The notes under the pieces were generated by a model that worked only from the letters and a program-made list of their open reading frames with translations, searched no databases and was not told the origin of the DNA. Below, piece after piece: positions 16,527 to 25,926 of a stretch of DNA of 64,000 nt (position 1 is its first letter; each line of letters begins with the position of its first letter). Both the position numbers and the translations under genes were made by a program. Source of the DNA: SIG440 sp045646865 (GTDB taxonomy: Bacteria > Bacillota > Clostridia > Monoglobales > Monoglobaceae); assembly GCA_045646865.1 (NCBI GenBank), contig JAZRLM010000018.1, positions 124,001-188,000 of the forward strand, in the 5' to 3' direction.

Positions 16527-17843
16527 TTATTTTTTCAAATTAAACCACGCATCCAACCCCGGATAAATTGCTGCCTCGCCAAGCTCTTCCTCAATTCTCA
16601 GCAAGCGGTTGTATTTTGCAGTACGGTCTGTACGTGAAGGTGCGCCCGTCTTTATCTGACCCGAATTTGTTGCCACAGCAATGTCAGCAATGGTGGTATC
16701 CTCTGTTTCGCCGCTTCGGTGAGATGTTACCGCAGTATATCCTGCACGGTTGGCGGTTTCGATTGCATCAAGGGTTTCGGTTAATGTGCCAATCTGATTT
16801 ACTTTTATAAGGATTGAATTTGCCGCATCAAGGCTGATACCCTTTTTAAGACGCTCGGTATTGGTAACAAACAAATCATCGCCCACAAGCTGAATTTTGT
16901 TGCCAAGGCGTTTGGTAAGCATATCCCAGCCTTCCCAGTCCTCCTCTGCCATACCGTCCTCAATTGAAATTATAGGGTACTTGCCTGCCCAGTCTGCCCA
17001 GAACTCCACCATTTCTTCACGGGAGAGCATTTTGTCGGTCTTCCAGAAATAATACTTTCCTGCCTCGCCCTTTTTCTTTGCCTCCTCGTACATCTCGGTG
17101 GATGCAGGGTCAAGGGCAATTCTGAAATCGTCGTAGGGTTTAAATCCTGCCCTCTCTATTGCGTGAACAATCAGCTTTACTGCATCCTCGTCGGATTCAA
17201 GATTGGGGGCAAAACCGCCCTCGTCACCAACTGCAGTTGAATAGCCTTTTTCCTTCAATATTTTTTTAAGGGTATGAAAGACCTCGGCACACCATTGAAG
17301 TGCCTGGCTGAAAGATTTTGCTCCAACAGGCATAATCATAAATTCCTGACAACTGATTGAATTGTCGGCGTGCTTGCCGCCGTTGATAATATTCATCATC
17401 GGTACAGGCAACATTTTGGAATTCACACCACCGATATAACTGTAAAGGCTAAGTCCCAAAGCCGCTGATGCCGCCTTTGCACAGGCAAGTGACACCGCAA
17501 GACAGGCGTTTGCACCAAGACGTGACTTGTTAGGTGTTCCGTCAAGCTTTATCAGCATTTTGTCAATATCCACCTGATCAAGAACGTTATACCCCAAAAG
17601 TTCGTCAGCAATTTCGTTATTGATGTTTTTAACCGCCTTCAAAACACCCTGACCCATATATCTGTTGCTGTCGCCGTCACGGAGTTCGTATGCTTCAAAA
17701 GCACCCGTTGATGCACCCGACGGCACCGCCGCGCGACCAACATAGTCGCCCTCAACAAACACTTCAACCTCGACTGTGGGGTTTCCGCGGGAGTCTAAAA
17801 TTTCCCTTGCAACGATTCCTTCAATGGCAATGTAGTCTTTCAT
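16527..17843 (-). CDS. eno: Enolase
   Basis: Enolase converts 2-phosphoglycerate to phosphoenolpyruvate in glycolysis. The 438-residue protein shows 'EILDSRGNPTVEVEV', 'GDEGGFAPNL', the Mg-binding 'SIEDGMAEEDW' and 'VGDDLFVTN', the catalytic-lysine region 'ILIKVNQIGT', and 'SHRSGETED'. Start is ATG behind AGGAGGAA. It is a single-gene unit divergent from the helical-bundle gene; no other glycolytic gene is adjacent. Confidence 0.98.
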   Translation of the reverse strand: MKDYIAIEGIVAREILDSRGNPTVEVEVFVEGDYVGRAAVPSGASTGAFEAYELRDGDSNRYMGQGVLKAVKNINNEIADELLGYNVLDQVDIDKMLIKLDGTPNKSRLGANACLAVSLACAKAASAALGLSLYSYIGGVNSKMLPVPMMNIINGGKHADNSISCQEFMIMPVGAKSFSQALQWCAEVFHTLKKILKEKGYSTAVGDEGGFAPNLESDEDAVKLIVHAIERAGFKPYDDFRIALDPASTEMYEEAKKKGEAGKYYFWKTDKMLSREEMVEFWADWAGKYPIISIEDGMAEEDWEGWDMLTKRLGNKIQLVGDDLFVTNTERLKKGISLDAANSILIKVNQIGTLTETLDAIETANRAGYTAVTSHRSGETEDTTIADIAVATNSGQIKTGAPSRTDRTAKYNRLLRIEEELGEAAIYPGLDAWFNLKK

Positions 17844-17944
17844 TTCATTTCCTCCTAAAATTCATTTTTTAACAGTATGCACAGATTTTGAATTTTTTAT
17901 ATACAAAAGGACATACTACTTTTAAAAAAGAAAGGATGATATTA

Positions 17945-18379
17945 ATGATAAATCACGATACTGTTGAACTTTTAAAGGAATGTAATGCAGGAATCAAAAT
18001 GGGTGTAAATTCAATTGACGAGGTTCTTGACCGAGTAAAGGACGAAAAATTCAAGAAAATTCTTATAAACTCAAAAGAGGAACACCAAAAGCTGGGCAGC
18101 GAAACACATTCAATTCTTAACGAATGTGACGAATGTGGCAAAGAGCCCAACATTATGGCGCAGGGTATGTCGTGGCTTAAAACAAATATGATGCTTGCCG
18201 TTGACGAAACCGACCAAAAAATTGCCGACCTGATTACCGACGGCTGTGATATGGGAACAAAATCGCTTAACAAATACCTTAACCAATACGAAGCCGCATC
18301 CGAGGATGCAAAGGACATCACCAAACGTTTAATCAAAATAGAGGATGATTTGGCGGCAGATATACGGTGTTATTTATAA
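17945..18379 (+). CDS. Small helical-bundle protein (DUF2383/ferritin-like)
   Basis: The second of two close ATGs fits the AAAGGA ribosome site best and gives 144 residues. The protein is nearly all helix, with Asp/Glu/Lys-rich amphipathic stretches ('HDTVELLKECNAGIKMGVNS', 'EEHQKLGSETHSIL') and a C-x2-C pair ('NECDECGKEP'). The pattern resembles the DUF2383/ferritin-like four-helix family of unknown function. No signal peptide or membrane segment is present. It is monocistronic with hairpins downstream. Confidence 0.65.
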   Translation: MINHDTVELLKECNAGIKMGVNSIDEVLDRVKDEKFKKILINSKEEHQKLGSETHSILNECDECGKEPNIMAQGMSWLKTNMMLAVDETDQKIADLITDGCDMGTKSLNKYLNQYEAASEDAKDITKRLIKIEDDLAADIRCYL

Positions 18380-18447
18380 AAAACTTATTTTATTAAATGC
18401 CGAAGGATAACCTTCAGCAAGAATAAAAGCATATCTTTAACCTTTTT

Positions 18448-18470
18448 CCGGCAGATAAAAGTTCTGCCGG
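18448..18470 (+). terminator. Terminator after the helical-bundle gene
   Basis: CCGGCAGA and TCTGCCGG form an 8-bp GC-rich hairpin followed by ATTTTATTATT. A smaller hairpin (GAAGG-ATAA-CCTTC) precedes it near 18403. Confidence 0.7.
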
Positions 18471-18499
18471 ATTTTATTATTACATTTATGTTACTTTTA

Positions 18500-18528
18500 T
18501 TGACAAATATTTCATAATATACTACTAT
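18500..18528 (+). promoter_or_regulatory. Promoter of the ABC exporter gene
   Basis: TTGACA (18500-18505) and TACTAT (18523-18528) are spaced by 17 bp, leaving a leader of about 90 nt before the start codon. Confidence 0.65.
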
Positions 18529-18625
18529 TGTGATGAACATAGGCTATATATGTTTGGAGTTGGGATTATGTAGAATTTATACGTTACACAAACTGCCAAA
18601 ATTTTTAATATTGGAGGAATCATTT

Positions 18626-20440
18626 ATGAATTCCAAGGAAAGAAAAAAAAATACAATACCTGACTATGAACAGCTTTTTCAGGAAGCAGAAGAACGCGAA
18701 CGTACAAGAAGAACAAACACAATCCCTAAAATGTTGCTAAAACAAAACTCCTTTGCGATATTTATTTCGACGATTCTGTATATAATAAAATCAGCCGCCT
18801 TCTGGGCAATACCCCTTGTTACAGCTGAAATTATCAATCTTGTTACACGAAACGAACCCGATATGATACCAAAGCTGATAATATACGCAGTTATTCTGGT
18901 AATACTGATTCTGCAAAATTATCCTCTGCATATTGTTTATTCAAAGCATATTGACAAAAAGCTCCGTGATATGGGTGCCGGGCTCAGAAATACACTTATA
19001 CGAAAGTTGCAGCACTTGTCAATTACATATCACAAGGAAATAGAAAGCGGCAAAATTCAATCCAAGTTTATGCGCGATGTCGAATCTATAGAACTGTTGT
19101 GCAGCCAATTCGTAAAGTCGTTTATTCCTAATATTATGCACGCCCTTGTTGCCATTGCAATCGCAGGTATCAGAGGCGGAAGCATTACAATATTCTTTTT
19201 AATAGTTATTCCCATCAATGTAATACTGGTACAGTTTTTCCGCAATCCTATGCGCTCGAGCAACCACAATTTCCGTAAGGAAAGCGAGAATATATCTTCA
19301 AAGATGTCCGATATGCTTGATATGATACCGGTCACCAAAGCCCACGGTCTGGAGGACGAGGAAATTGCAAATCTAGAGAAAATTATTGATATTCTGCGCA
19401 GCAAGGGTCTTATTGTGGACAGAATAAATGCCCAATTCGGTTCAATTTCCTGGATTGTCAGTCAGCTTATGAGTATAGTATGCCTGTTTTTCACCGCATT
19501 TCTTGCTCTGAAGGGCAAAATCGAAGTGGGTGATATTGTTTTATATCAATCATATTTTATTAATATCTCAAACAGTATAAGCAATGTAATAAACATTTAT
19601 CCCCAGATAACAAAGGGTGTGGATTCCATACACTCGGTTTCCGAAATTGTGCTTTCCAATGATATTGAAAACAACAATGGTAAAATCCCTCTGCGATATG
19701 TCCACGGTACAGTTCAGTTTGATAATGTATCCTGCCGCTATCCACAGTCTGAAGATGATACGATAAAGGATTTCACTCTTAATGTTGAACCTGGTGAATG
19801 TGTTGCCTTTGTCGGCTCCTCGGGTTCAGGCAAATCAACAATTATGAATATGATTATCGGCTTTATGTTACCAACCAGAGGGACACTGAAAATTGACGGA
19901 AAACCAATCGAATCCCTTAATCTCAGCGACTACAGACATTTTATTTCAGTTGTTCCGCAAAACTGTGTTATGTTTACCGGAACAATCCGCGAAAATATAA
20001 CCTATGGCATAAAAGAGATTTCGGAAGAACGTCTTAAGGAGGTTATACATCTTTCAAACATTGACGAGTTTACCGACAAGCTGCCTGATGGTCTGGATAC
20101 CAAGGTAGGCGAAAACGGTTGCAATCTTTCAGGCGGACAAAAGCAAAGAATTTCCATTGCACGTGCTCTTATTCGTGACCCCAAAATCCTTATTCTTGAC
20201 GAAGCAACATCCGCACTGGACAACATTTCTGAATATCATGTTCAGAAGGCAATCAACCATCTGACAAAAGGCAGAACGACCTTCATTGTGGCGCACAGGC
20301 TGTCCACCATCCGCAATGCCGACAAAATTGTTGTTATGGAAAACGGCAAATGCATTGAAACAGGAACATACGCCGAGCTGATGAAAAAACAAGGTAAATT
20401 CTATGAGCTAAAAAGTCTTAATGACATTGTTGATAAATAA
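18626..20440 (+). CDS. ABC exporter, fused membrane and ATPase domains
   Basis: From the ATG behind GGAGGAAT the protein has 604 residues; a longer in-frame start upstream lacks a ribosome site. An N-terminal charged tail leads into a six-helix exporter domain (about residues 45-340). The ATPase domain follows, with Walker A GSSGSGKST, signature LSGGQKQRIS, Walker B 'ILILDEATSALD' and H-loop 'VAHRLSTI'. This is a type IV (B-type) half-transporter expected to work as a homodimer. The substrate could be lipid, drug or peptide; nothing adjacent points to one, and no partner gene is beside it. Confidence 0.92.
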   Translation: MNSKERKKNTIPDYEQLFQEAEERERTRRTNTIPKMLLKQNSFAIFISTILYIIKSAAFWAIPLVTAEIINLVTRNEPDMIPKLIIYAVILVILILQNYPLHIVYSKHIDKKLRDMGAGLRNTLIRKLQHLSITYHKEIESGKIQSKFMRDVESIELLCSQFVKSFIPNIMHALVAIAIAGIRGGSITIFFLIVIPINVILVQFFRNPMRSSNHNFRKESENISSKMSDMLDMIPVTKAHGLEDEEIANLEKIIDILRSKGLIVDRINAQFGSISWIVSQLMSIVCLFFTAFLALKGKIEVGDIVLYQSYFINISNSISNVINIYPQITKGVDSIHSVSEIVLSNDIENNNGKIPLRYVHGTVQFDNVSCRYPQSEDDTIKDFTLNVEPGECVAFVGSSGSGKSTIMNMIIGFMLPTRGTLKIDGKPIESLNLSDYRHFISVVPQNCVMFTGTIRENITYGIKEISEERLKEVIHLSNIDEFTDKLPDGLDTKVGENGCNLSGGQKQRISIARALIRDPKILILDEATSALDNISEYHVQKAINHLTKGRTTFIVAHRLSTIRNADKIVVMENGKCIETGTYAELMKKQGKFYELKSLNDIVDK

Positions 20441-20494
20441 AACCAGCACAAAATAGCTGACTTTTTAAAAGTCTTAGTGTATAAGCATTTAAAA

Positions 20495-20524
20495 TTGCAG
20501 GGGCAGTTTAAACTGCCCCTGCAA
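20495..20524. terminator. Bidirectional terminator between ABC exporter and recD2
   Basis: A 30-base perfect palindrome (arms TTGCAGGGGCAGTTT and AAACTGCCCCTGCAA) lies between two converging genes, with A- and T-rich flanks. Confidence 0.85.
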
Positions 20525-20569
20525 AATACGTAAATTTAAAATTTTTTCTGATTAAAAAGCCGACCACGC

Positions 20570-22762
20570 TTATCTTATCATCAATTTTTCCTTTAATCCC
20601 GAAAATCTCATCAGAACATTATTATTATCAACAAACTGTTTCAGAATTTCTTCTTTGCCAACCAGTATAACCAGTTTTTTGGCACGGGTTATGGCGGTAT
20701 AAAGCAAATTGCGTGTCATCAGCAATCTGTGGGTATCAAAAACAGGCATTATCACCACATCAAATTCGCTGCCCTGACTTTTGTGAACAGTTACCGCATA
20801 GGCAAGCTCCAGCTCGTCAAGACCCATAAAGTCATAAGTCACCTTGCGGTCGTCAAAAAGCACCGTCAAGGTCTGTTTGGGAACGTTTATGTCCGTCACA
20901 AAACCAACGTCGCCGTTGAACACGCCCTGACCTTCCTCCAAATCGGAAATCCGTGTCCACTCTAAATTGTAGTTGTTTTTATTCTGCATAACCTTATCGC
21001 CAATACGGAAGGTGAAACTTCCAACCGTTTTTTCAGAAATCCGCATCTGTTTGGGATTAAGCCGCCTTTGCAGAATTTCATTAAGGCTTTGCACCCCGAT
21101 AACCGACTTTCTGGTGGGGGTCAATACCTGAATCTGCGAAATACTGTCCACTCCATAGGTCTTTGGAATTCTTCGCTCGCACAAATCGGCAATGGTTTCG
21201 CAAAGCTTGTCGGGGTCTGCGCATTTAACCATAAAGAAATCGTTGTCGGGGTCGTTACAAAAGGGCATTTCGCCACGGTTTATGCGATGAGCATTGACAA
21301 CAATCATACTCTCCTTCGCCTGTCTGAAAATCTCAGTAAGCTTTACGCACTCTAAGCATTCGCTTTCGATAATGTCCTTAAGCACATTCCCAGCACCAAC
21401 TGCAGGGAGCTGGTCGCAGTCACCAACCATTATAAGTCTTGCGTTTTTCGGCAGAGCAAGCAAAAGGCTGTTCATAAGCAAAACATCAACCATCGACATC
21501 TCATCAACAATCAATAGGTCACATTCCAGTTTATTTTTTTCGTTTCTACCAAAGCAGACCGAGCCGCCCTCTGAGGGCATATTTTCAAGCAGTCGGTGAA
21601 TGGTTTTGGCCTCCATTCCGCAGACCTCGGTCATTCGTTTTGCCGCTCTGCCCGTTGGTGCCGCAAGTGCAATCCGTTTGCCCTGACGCATCATTATATT
21701 TATTATGGTATTTATTATGGTGGTTTTTCCCGTACCGGGGCCGCCCGTGATTACCATAGCCGAATTCTCAAAGCAGGCGAAAACCGCATCCCTTTGGGTA
21801 TCTGCAAGAACTATTCCACTCTCCGCCTCCGCCCTTTCAATCAGTTCCTCAGCCTCACGGCGGTTTGTTTCAAAAACCATACCGCTCATCTCACGCAGTC
21901 TTGCGGCAACACCGCGTTCCGCATCGTAAAAGGTTTTAAGATACACCGCATCAAATTCCTCGTGGTTTTCCACAATTAAATCACCCTTCAGGCAAAGCTG
22001 TGCCACCGCATCCTCTGCCTCGCCTGCATCAATCTCCAAAGCCGCCTTTGTCTGGGCTATAAGGGTTGGTTTTGGCAAAAATGTATGACCGCTTAAATAC
22101 CCCGCATTAAGAAGGGTGCTTGTAACCCCCGAACACACTCGTGGCGCAAAATTAAGGGGCAACTGCATTTCCTCGCGGATTTTATCACATATCTTAAAGG
22201 TAAAGCCGTCAATACCGCTTAATATGAATGGATTTTCGCCCGCATATTTTATTATATTTTCTCCAAAGGTGCGGTACGCCTTGATTGCAAGATTGGGCGA
22301 CACACCAAACCTTTGAAAAAATACAACAATGTTTTTAAGACCAATCTGCTCAACAAATCTTTTATAAATCTCCTGAGCCTTGGCAATCGAAATACCTTTA
22401 ATCGCGGTCAGTCTTTCAGGCTCTTTTTCAATAACCGCAAGGGCATCTGTGCCAAATGCCTCTACAATCCGTCTTGCGGTGGCTCTGCCAATATGGGGCA
22501 GAATTCCCGAGCCAAGATAAATTTCAATTTCGGATTCCGATTCGGGCATAAGCCGTTCAAAGCTGCTTACGCTGAACTGCTGACCGTATTCGGGGTGATT
22601 TTTCCACTCGCCAACCGCCGTAATTCTCTCACCCTCGGAAATACCCGGCATATAGCCTGTAAGGGTATAAAGGTGTCCACCTGATGAAATATCGCAAACA
22701 GTATAACCGTTTGACTGATTTTCGTATATTACATCTTCAACTACACCGTCGATTTTTTCCAC
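20570..22762 (-). CDS. recD2: RecD2-type ATP-dependent DNA helicase
   Basis: This 730-residue SF1B helicase has the N-terminal OB and helix-hairpin-helix region characteristic of RecD2 ('GSGILPHIGRATARRIVEAFG', 'LTAIKGISIAKAQEI') that RecBCD-associated RecD lacks. The motor shows Walker A 'ITGGPGTGKTT', 'VDEMSMVD', 'GDCDQLPAVGAG', and 'AVTVHKSQGSEFD' with 'LLYTAITRAKK' near the C-terminus. RecD2 unwinds 5'-3' and takes part in replication-fork repair. It has its own promoter, but the phage lysis gene upstream has no clear terminator, so read-through is possible. Confidence 0.96.
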   Translation of the reverse strand: MEKIDGVVEDVIYENQSNGYTVCDISSGGHLYTLTGYMPGISEGERITAVGEWKNHPEYGQQFSVSSFERLMPESESEIEIYLGSGILPHIGRATARRIVEAFGTDALAVIEKEPERLTAIKGISIAKAQEIYKRFVEQIGLKNIVVFFQRFGVSPNLAIKAYRTFGENIIKYAGENPFILSGIDGFTFKICDKIREEMQLPLNFAPRVCSGVTSTLLNAGYLSGHTFLPKPTLIAQTKAALEIDAGEAEDAVAQLCLKGDLIVENHEEFDAVYLKTFYDAERGVAARLREMSGMVFETNRREAEELIERAEAESGIVLADTQRDAVFACFENSAMVITGGPGTGKTTIINTIINIMMRQGKRIALAAPTGRAAKRMTEVCGMEAKTIHRLLENMPSEGGSVCFGRNEKNKLECDLLIVDEMSMVDVLLMNSLLLALPKNARLIMVGDCDQLPAVGAGNVLKDIIESECLECVKLTEIFRQAKESMIVVNAHRINRGEMPFCNDPDNDFFMVKCADPDKLCETIADLCERRIPKTYGVDSISQIQVLTPTRKSVIGVQSLNEILQRRLNPKQMRISEKTVGSFTFRIGDKVMQNKNNYNLEWTRISDLEEGQGVFNGDVGFVTDINVPKQTLTVLFDDRKVTYDFMGLDELELAYAVTVHKSQGSEFDVVIMPVFDTHRLLMTRNLLYTAITRAKKLVILVGKEEILKQFVDNNNVLMRFSGLKEKLMIR

Positions 22763-22880
22763 CAGGGTTCACCTCCGTTTTATATGCGTAATGAATAATT
22801 AATAATGAATGATAAATAATTATGGTTAAAAATCGCAAACAATTTTTTTACAATTTATTGATTTCATCTTCAATGAAATT

Positions 22881-22909
22881 ATTATATCGCATCACAGATT
22901 TTCTGTCAA
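22881..22909 (-). promoter_or_regulatory. recD2 promoter
   Basis: On the minus strand TTGACA (22904-22909) and TATAAT (22881-22886) are spaced by 17 bp, both perfect consensus, 20-25 bp from the end of the phage lysis gene. Confidence 0.8.
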
Positions 22910-22931
22910 TGAACACAGGCGGAAAATTTTG

Positions 22932-23498
22932 TTAAGCTATTGCCTGAGCAATTTTCACTACAAGCTCTTCACCATACTTGTAGCACAGCAAAAACTCAAT
23001 TGTTTCGTCCTCAATGCCCGTCTTTGCCTGAATAATTTCTATTGCATCTTCAACCGTCATTTTGCCCTCTCCTTTTTTGATTTCTTCAAATGGAAAATTT
23101 CTTCCCGGACACGCCGTGCTCTGAAACTCCCGATGTGGTACAACCTCTGCCTGAGGGAACAAATCCTTAAGATGTGAGATAAGCTCTCTGCCTGATTTAA
23201 TCTGCTGTGCAGACATTTTCTCATTCTCGAAGTTACCTTCAAAGCAAACGCCGACACTTTTATCGTTATACCCCGTACAGTGAGCACCCACCGTACCGAT
23301 AGGACGTCCACGGAATATGTTTCCGTCTTTGCGGATATAAAAATGATATCCTATTCCGCTCCAGCCGTTTTTAAGATGCCCTGCGTGAATACTTTGCACA
23401 TCACCGCATCCCGCACGATGATGCAGAATAATGTACTTTGTAACATTCCTTGATGTCAAGCTGCCATTCCAGTTAAAAGATGTATCAATTATCTTCAA
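22932..23498 (-). CDS. Phage endolysin, N-acetylmuramoyl-L-alanine amidase
   Basis: The 188-residue protein has an Amidase_2/PGRP domain from about residue 20 to 130. Zinc ligands are visible in 'IILHHRAG' and 'VVPHREFQSTACPGRNFP', with 'GIGYHFYIRKDG' between. It cleaves the amide between MurNAc and the stem peptide to lyse the host. A short C-terminal segment of about 45 residues may bind wall. The start is a TTG that overlaps the holin stop by 14 nt, behind AAGGAGG. It is the last gene of the phage cluster. Confidence 0.9.
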   Translation of the reverse strand: MKIIDTSFNWNGSLTSRNVTKYIILHHRAGCGDVQSIHAGHLKNGWSGIGYHFYIRKDGNIFRGRPIGTVGAHCTGYNDKSVGVCFEGNFENEKMSAQQIKSGRELISHLKDLFPQAEVVPHREFQSTACPGRNFPFEEIKKGEGKMTVEDAIEIIQAKTGIEDETIEFLLCYKYGEELVVKIAQAIA

Positions 23499-23925
23499 AG
23501 GAACCTGCCTCCTTCTTTTTCTTTAAAATATCAATGGCTCTGGTTATAATTTCAGGCAAAGGCACACCCATAAGCCCCGCATTTTCCACAATGGATAATG
23601 CCTCGTTGATAATAAAACCAATAATTGCGGCGGTGCGTATGTAATCAGTACCAAGTGACACATCAAGACGGTAAGCTATCAGCACAAAAAGAAGCGTAAC
23701 ACATTTTTTGCAAAGACCCCTCCAACCTGCTCTGCTGCTCAGGTTTCCGCTTTCTGACTTATTGCTTTTGTGGAACACCCCTGCAACAATCAGACCCATT
23801 ATAAAGTCAACGGTCATAAATATTACAAGAGTTACCATATCCTCGGTCCAGCCGCCGAACATTTTTGCAACAAATCCACCAACTACGCCCAAAGCCGTGC
23901 AAAGTATTGTCTTTATGCTGGTCAT
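23485..23925 (-). CDS. Phage holin (phi29/Cp-1-like holin family)
   Basis: This 146-residue membrane protein has three to four hydrophobic segments, including 'IKTILCTALGVVGGFVAKMFGG', 'MVTLVIFMTVDFIMGLIVAGVF' and 'CVTLLFVLIAYRLDVSL', and 'DFIMGLIVAG' as in the phage_holin_4 family. It would form membrane pores that release the amidase encoded next. It overlaps genes on both sides, as in a tight lysis cassette. Confidence 0.88.
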   Translation of the reverse strand: MTSIKTILCTALGVVGGFVAKMFGGWTEDMVTLVIFMTVDFIMGLIVAGVFHKSNKSESGNLSSRAGWRGLCKKCVTLLFVLIAYRLDVSLGTDYIRTAAIIGFIINEALSIVENAGLMGVPLPEIITRAIDILKKKKEAGSFEDN

Positions 23926-24125
23926 CGCAAGCCCTCCGTTTCAACTTCCATTCTTGCCTTTTCTTCAGCAAGATGCGCCTCATACTCTGCCTCGGTTATT
24001 TCGTGCCAATTTTCGGGCTTATCATTACAGCCAAGATAAATTTCCTTGCCGAATGTCTCGCCGTTTGTAAGCACCTTGCCGTCTGTTGCTGTCAGTTTAA
24101 TAAGTTCAATAGTTGTTTTTTTCAT
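23922..24125 (-). CDS. Small phage protein of unknown function
   Basis: The 67-residue acidic protein contains 'ELIKLTATDGKVLTNGETFGK' -like beta-rich sequence followed by a charged helix 'EITEAEYEAHLAEEKARME'. Similar short proteins often sit between tail-fibre and holin genes in Firmicute phages. Function unknown. Overlaps the holin start (ATGA) and the upstream gene stop (TAATG). Confidence 0.65.
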   Translation of the reverse strand: MKKTTIELIKLTATDGKVLTNGETFGKEIYLGCNDKPENWHEITEAEYEAHLAEEKARMEVETEGLR

Positions 24126-24880
24126 TAGCTAATAGTCCATCCTTTCTGTGTTGCAATTGCAATATCATTTTCACTTAATCTTGCTTTTGCGTTTTCGTGA
24201 AGTGTTAATGTCATAGTTGTACTTGCGCCAGAGTAATCTTTTAACGCTCCCCATATACCACCATAGTAATAAGTGCCGTTTATGTTAACCAAGTTCTTTC
24301 CTGCTGCTATTTGCTCAGCTGTCGCTACTTTTCCTATCATGCTATCTCTTGTCAATTTTGAAGATTGAGCAGCTTGCGTACTTGCACCTATCACACCTTC
24401 TATAACAATGTTTTCAAGCGCCCATAACCCCCACAACAATAAGCTTACAGTTTGGCTTCCATCTTCTTTCAGGATAAGTTTTTCAATAGTATGCAACTGG
24501 TAGTTGTCCCCAAATATAGTAGTCGAACTAAGTTTAGAGCTGGTTGTATCTACAACCCCAACCTCCTTGATAGAGCTCCATTGAAATAAGTATCGAATAT
24601 CTGTGGCTTTACTGAAATCTAACTTTACACCTTGCTTTTTTAAAATTCCTACCAAATCTGTAATTCTAGAATCATAAAATATCCCGTGTGCATTAGTCGG
24701 TACAATGTCATATTTGGGTTTAAAGGATGTGTCATTCCACGTCTTGCCCTCAAAATAAAAGTCATAACGTTGGCGAGCTCCATTCCGTTGCATAGCATCC
24801 CAAAGTATATTCCACTCATCTTCTCTGCCTGCCTCATACACTTCATCAGCAATAACTCCAAATTTTTCAGCTATACTCAT
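24125..24880 (-). CDS. Phage tail/baseplate-associated protein, possible receptor-binding
   Basis: The 251-residue protein begins with a short helical part and then contains repeating 'LDFSKATDIRYLFQWSSIKEV'-type segments and 'LHTIEKLILKEDG', resembling BspA-like leucine-rich surface repeats. It ends with 'LTLHENAKARLSENDIAIATQKGW'. Such proteins at the distal end of tail operons in Firmicute phages often take part in host binding. Base composition here is slightly more AT-rich than its neighbours, consistent with modular exchange. Function is inferred from position and repeats. Confidence 0.6.
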   Translation of the reverse strand: MSIAEKFGVIADEVYEAGREDEWNILWDAMQRNGARQRYDFYFEGKTWNDTSFKPKYDIVPTNAHGIFYDSRITDLVGILKKQGVKLDFSKATDIRYLFQWSSIKEVGVVDTTSSKLSSTTIFGDNYQLHTIEKLILKEDGSQTVSLLLWGLWALENIVIEGVIGASTQAAQSSKLTRDSMIGKVATAEQIAAGKNLVNINGTYYYGGIWGALKDYSGASTTMTLTLHENAKARLSENDIAIATQKGWTIS

Positions 24881-25914
24881 ATATCATCACCGCCTAACCC
24901 ATATTTAGCTATAATATTATCAAGTGCGGTTTCTATATTGCCGATTTGATTATCAACATAACTTTTCGAAGAAAGAGCCTCTGTTTTTATACGCCATCCG
25001 TTATCAAGGTTGCCTTCCAAATCCATCTTTGCCCCTTCGTTCCAAAGGTACGTTGCCTGATATGCATCAGAGTTAGTTCTATCAATATTTGCAAAGAAAA
25101 ACTTATAACCGGTAATCCATTCATATCTTACCAACGTTAATATCTGTACTTCTTTACCCTGCGAAATAATATAATCTCCCTTGTTTCCACCATAATTCTC
25201 GACATAAGCTAAAACAGGCTTCCCATCCTCATATGCACTGGATATTTCGCTATCCGTTTTGTCAAGTTCAACAGCTCCATCTGCATAAACAGTAACATTT
25301 ACAATAAGCGGTGCAACATATGCTTTAATATCAGCCTTGTCTGCATCAGTCCAATAGTCGACACCTTTCTGTGGGGTGTAACCGTCTTTGCCGTCAACAC
25401 CGTTTTTGCCATCCTTGCCGTCAAAGTAGTCTACACCCTTTTCAGGAGCCGCCAGCATCCCCGAATCCTCGTATTTGCCCAACTCCCCATTATAAAAATA
25501 CCAGTTGCCGTTTTCGCCAATGTATGGAACTGCATTTTCGATTTTCTTCTGCATTTCTGACACATACTGCTGCCATATTTCAGGGGTCGGCTCTGATGGC
25601 GTTGTGCCTTCCTTCATGCCCGACGGTTCAACCGTAACATCCACCATATTGGCAGTTATCAGGCTTTCGTCACCGCAAAACAGAGAAACGGTAAAGAGCG
25701 GTGCCTTTATTACTTCCCAAGGAACAGTACAACAGTTGTCACCATCAAGCAACACCCGATAAAAGCATCCTCCATAACCGAATACAGCAGTAATTGCACC
25801 CTGCCATTCATCACTTGTTTTAAACTCTGCCTTTAAATAATTACGGCTGTCGGCAACTGGCAAAAAGCTGTCTGTACGCTTTATCATCTGATTTTCCACA
25901 TTAAATTTAAGCAT
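24877..25914 (-). CDS. Phage upper-baseplate/tail-fibre protein with collagen-like stretch
   Basis: The 345-residue protein starts with a beta-rich N-terminal domain (residues 1-120) of the kind found in BppU-like baseplate proteins. A helix 'EIWQQYVSEMQKKIENA' follows, then 'GKDGKNGVDGKDGYTPQKG', a short collagen-like repeat, and a linker 'DADKADIKAYVAPL'. The C-terminal half is beta-rich and ends in a helix. Collagen-like stretches trimerise fibres. Likely links the baseplate to the receptor-binding protein encoded next. Confidence 0.7.
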   Translation of the reverse strand: MLKFNVENQMIKRTDSFLPVADSRNYLKAEFKTSDEWQGAITAVFGYGGCFYRVLLDGDNCCTVPWEVIKAPLFTVSLFCGDESLITANMVDVTVEPSGMKEGTTPSEPTPEIWQQYVSEMQKKIENAVPYIGENGNWYFYNGELGKYEDSGMLAAPEKGVDYFDGKDGKNGVDGKDGYTPQKGVDYWTDADKADIKAYVAPLIVNVTVYADGAVELDKTDSEISSAYEDGKPVLAYVENYGGNKGDYIISQGKEVQILTLVRYEWITGYKFFFANIDRTNSDAYQATYLWNEGAKMDLEGNLDNGWRIKTEALSSKSYVDNQIGNIETALDNIIAKYGLGGDDI

Positions 25915-25926
25915 ATCATTACCTCC

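Noticed and set aside
22763..22931. Left attachment site of the phage cluster
   Set aside because: I compared this gap with 38630-38690 and saw no shared direct repeat of useful length.
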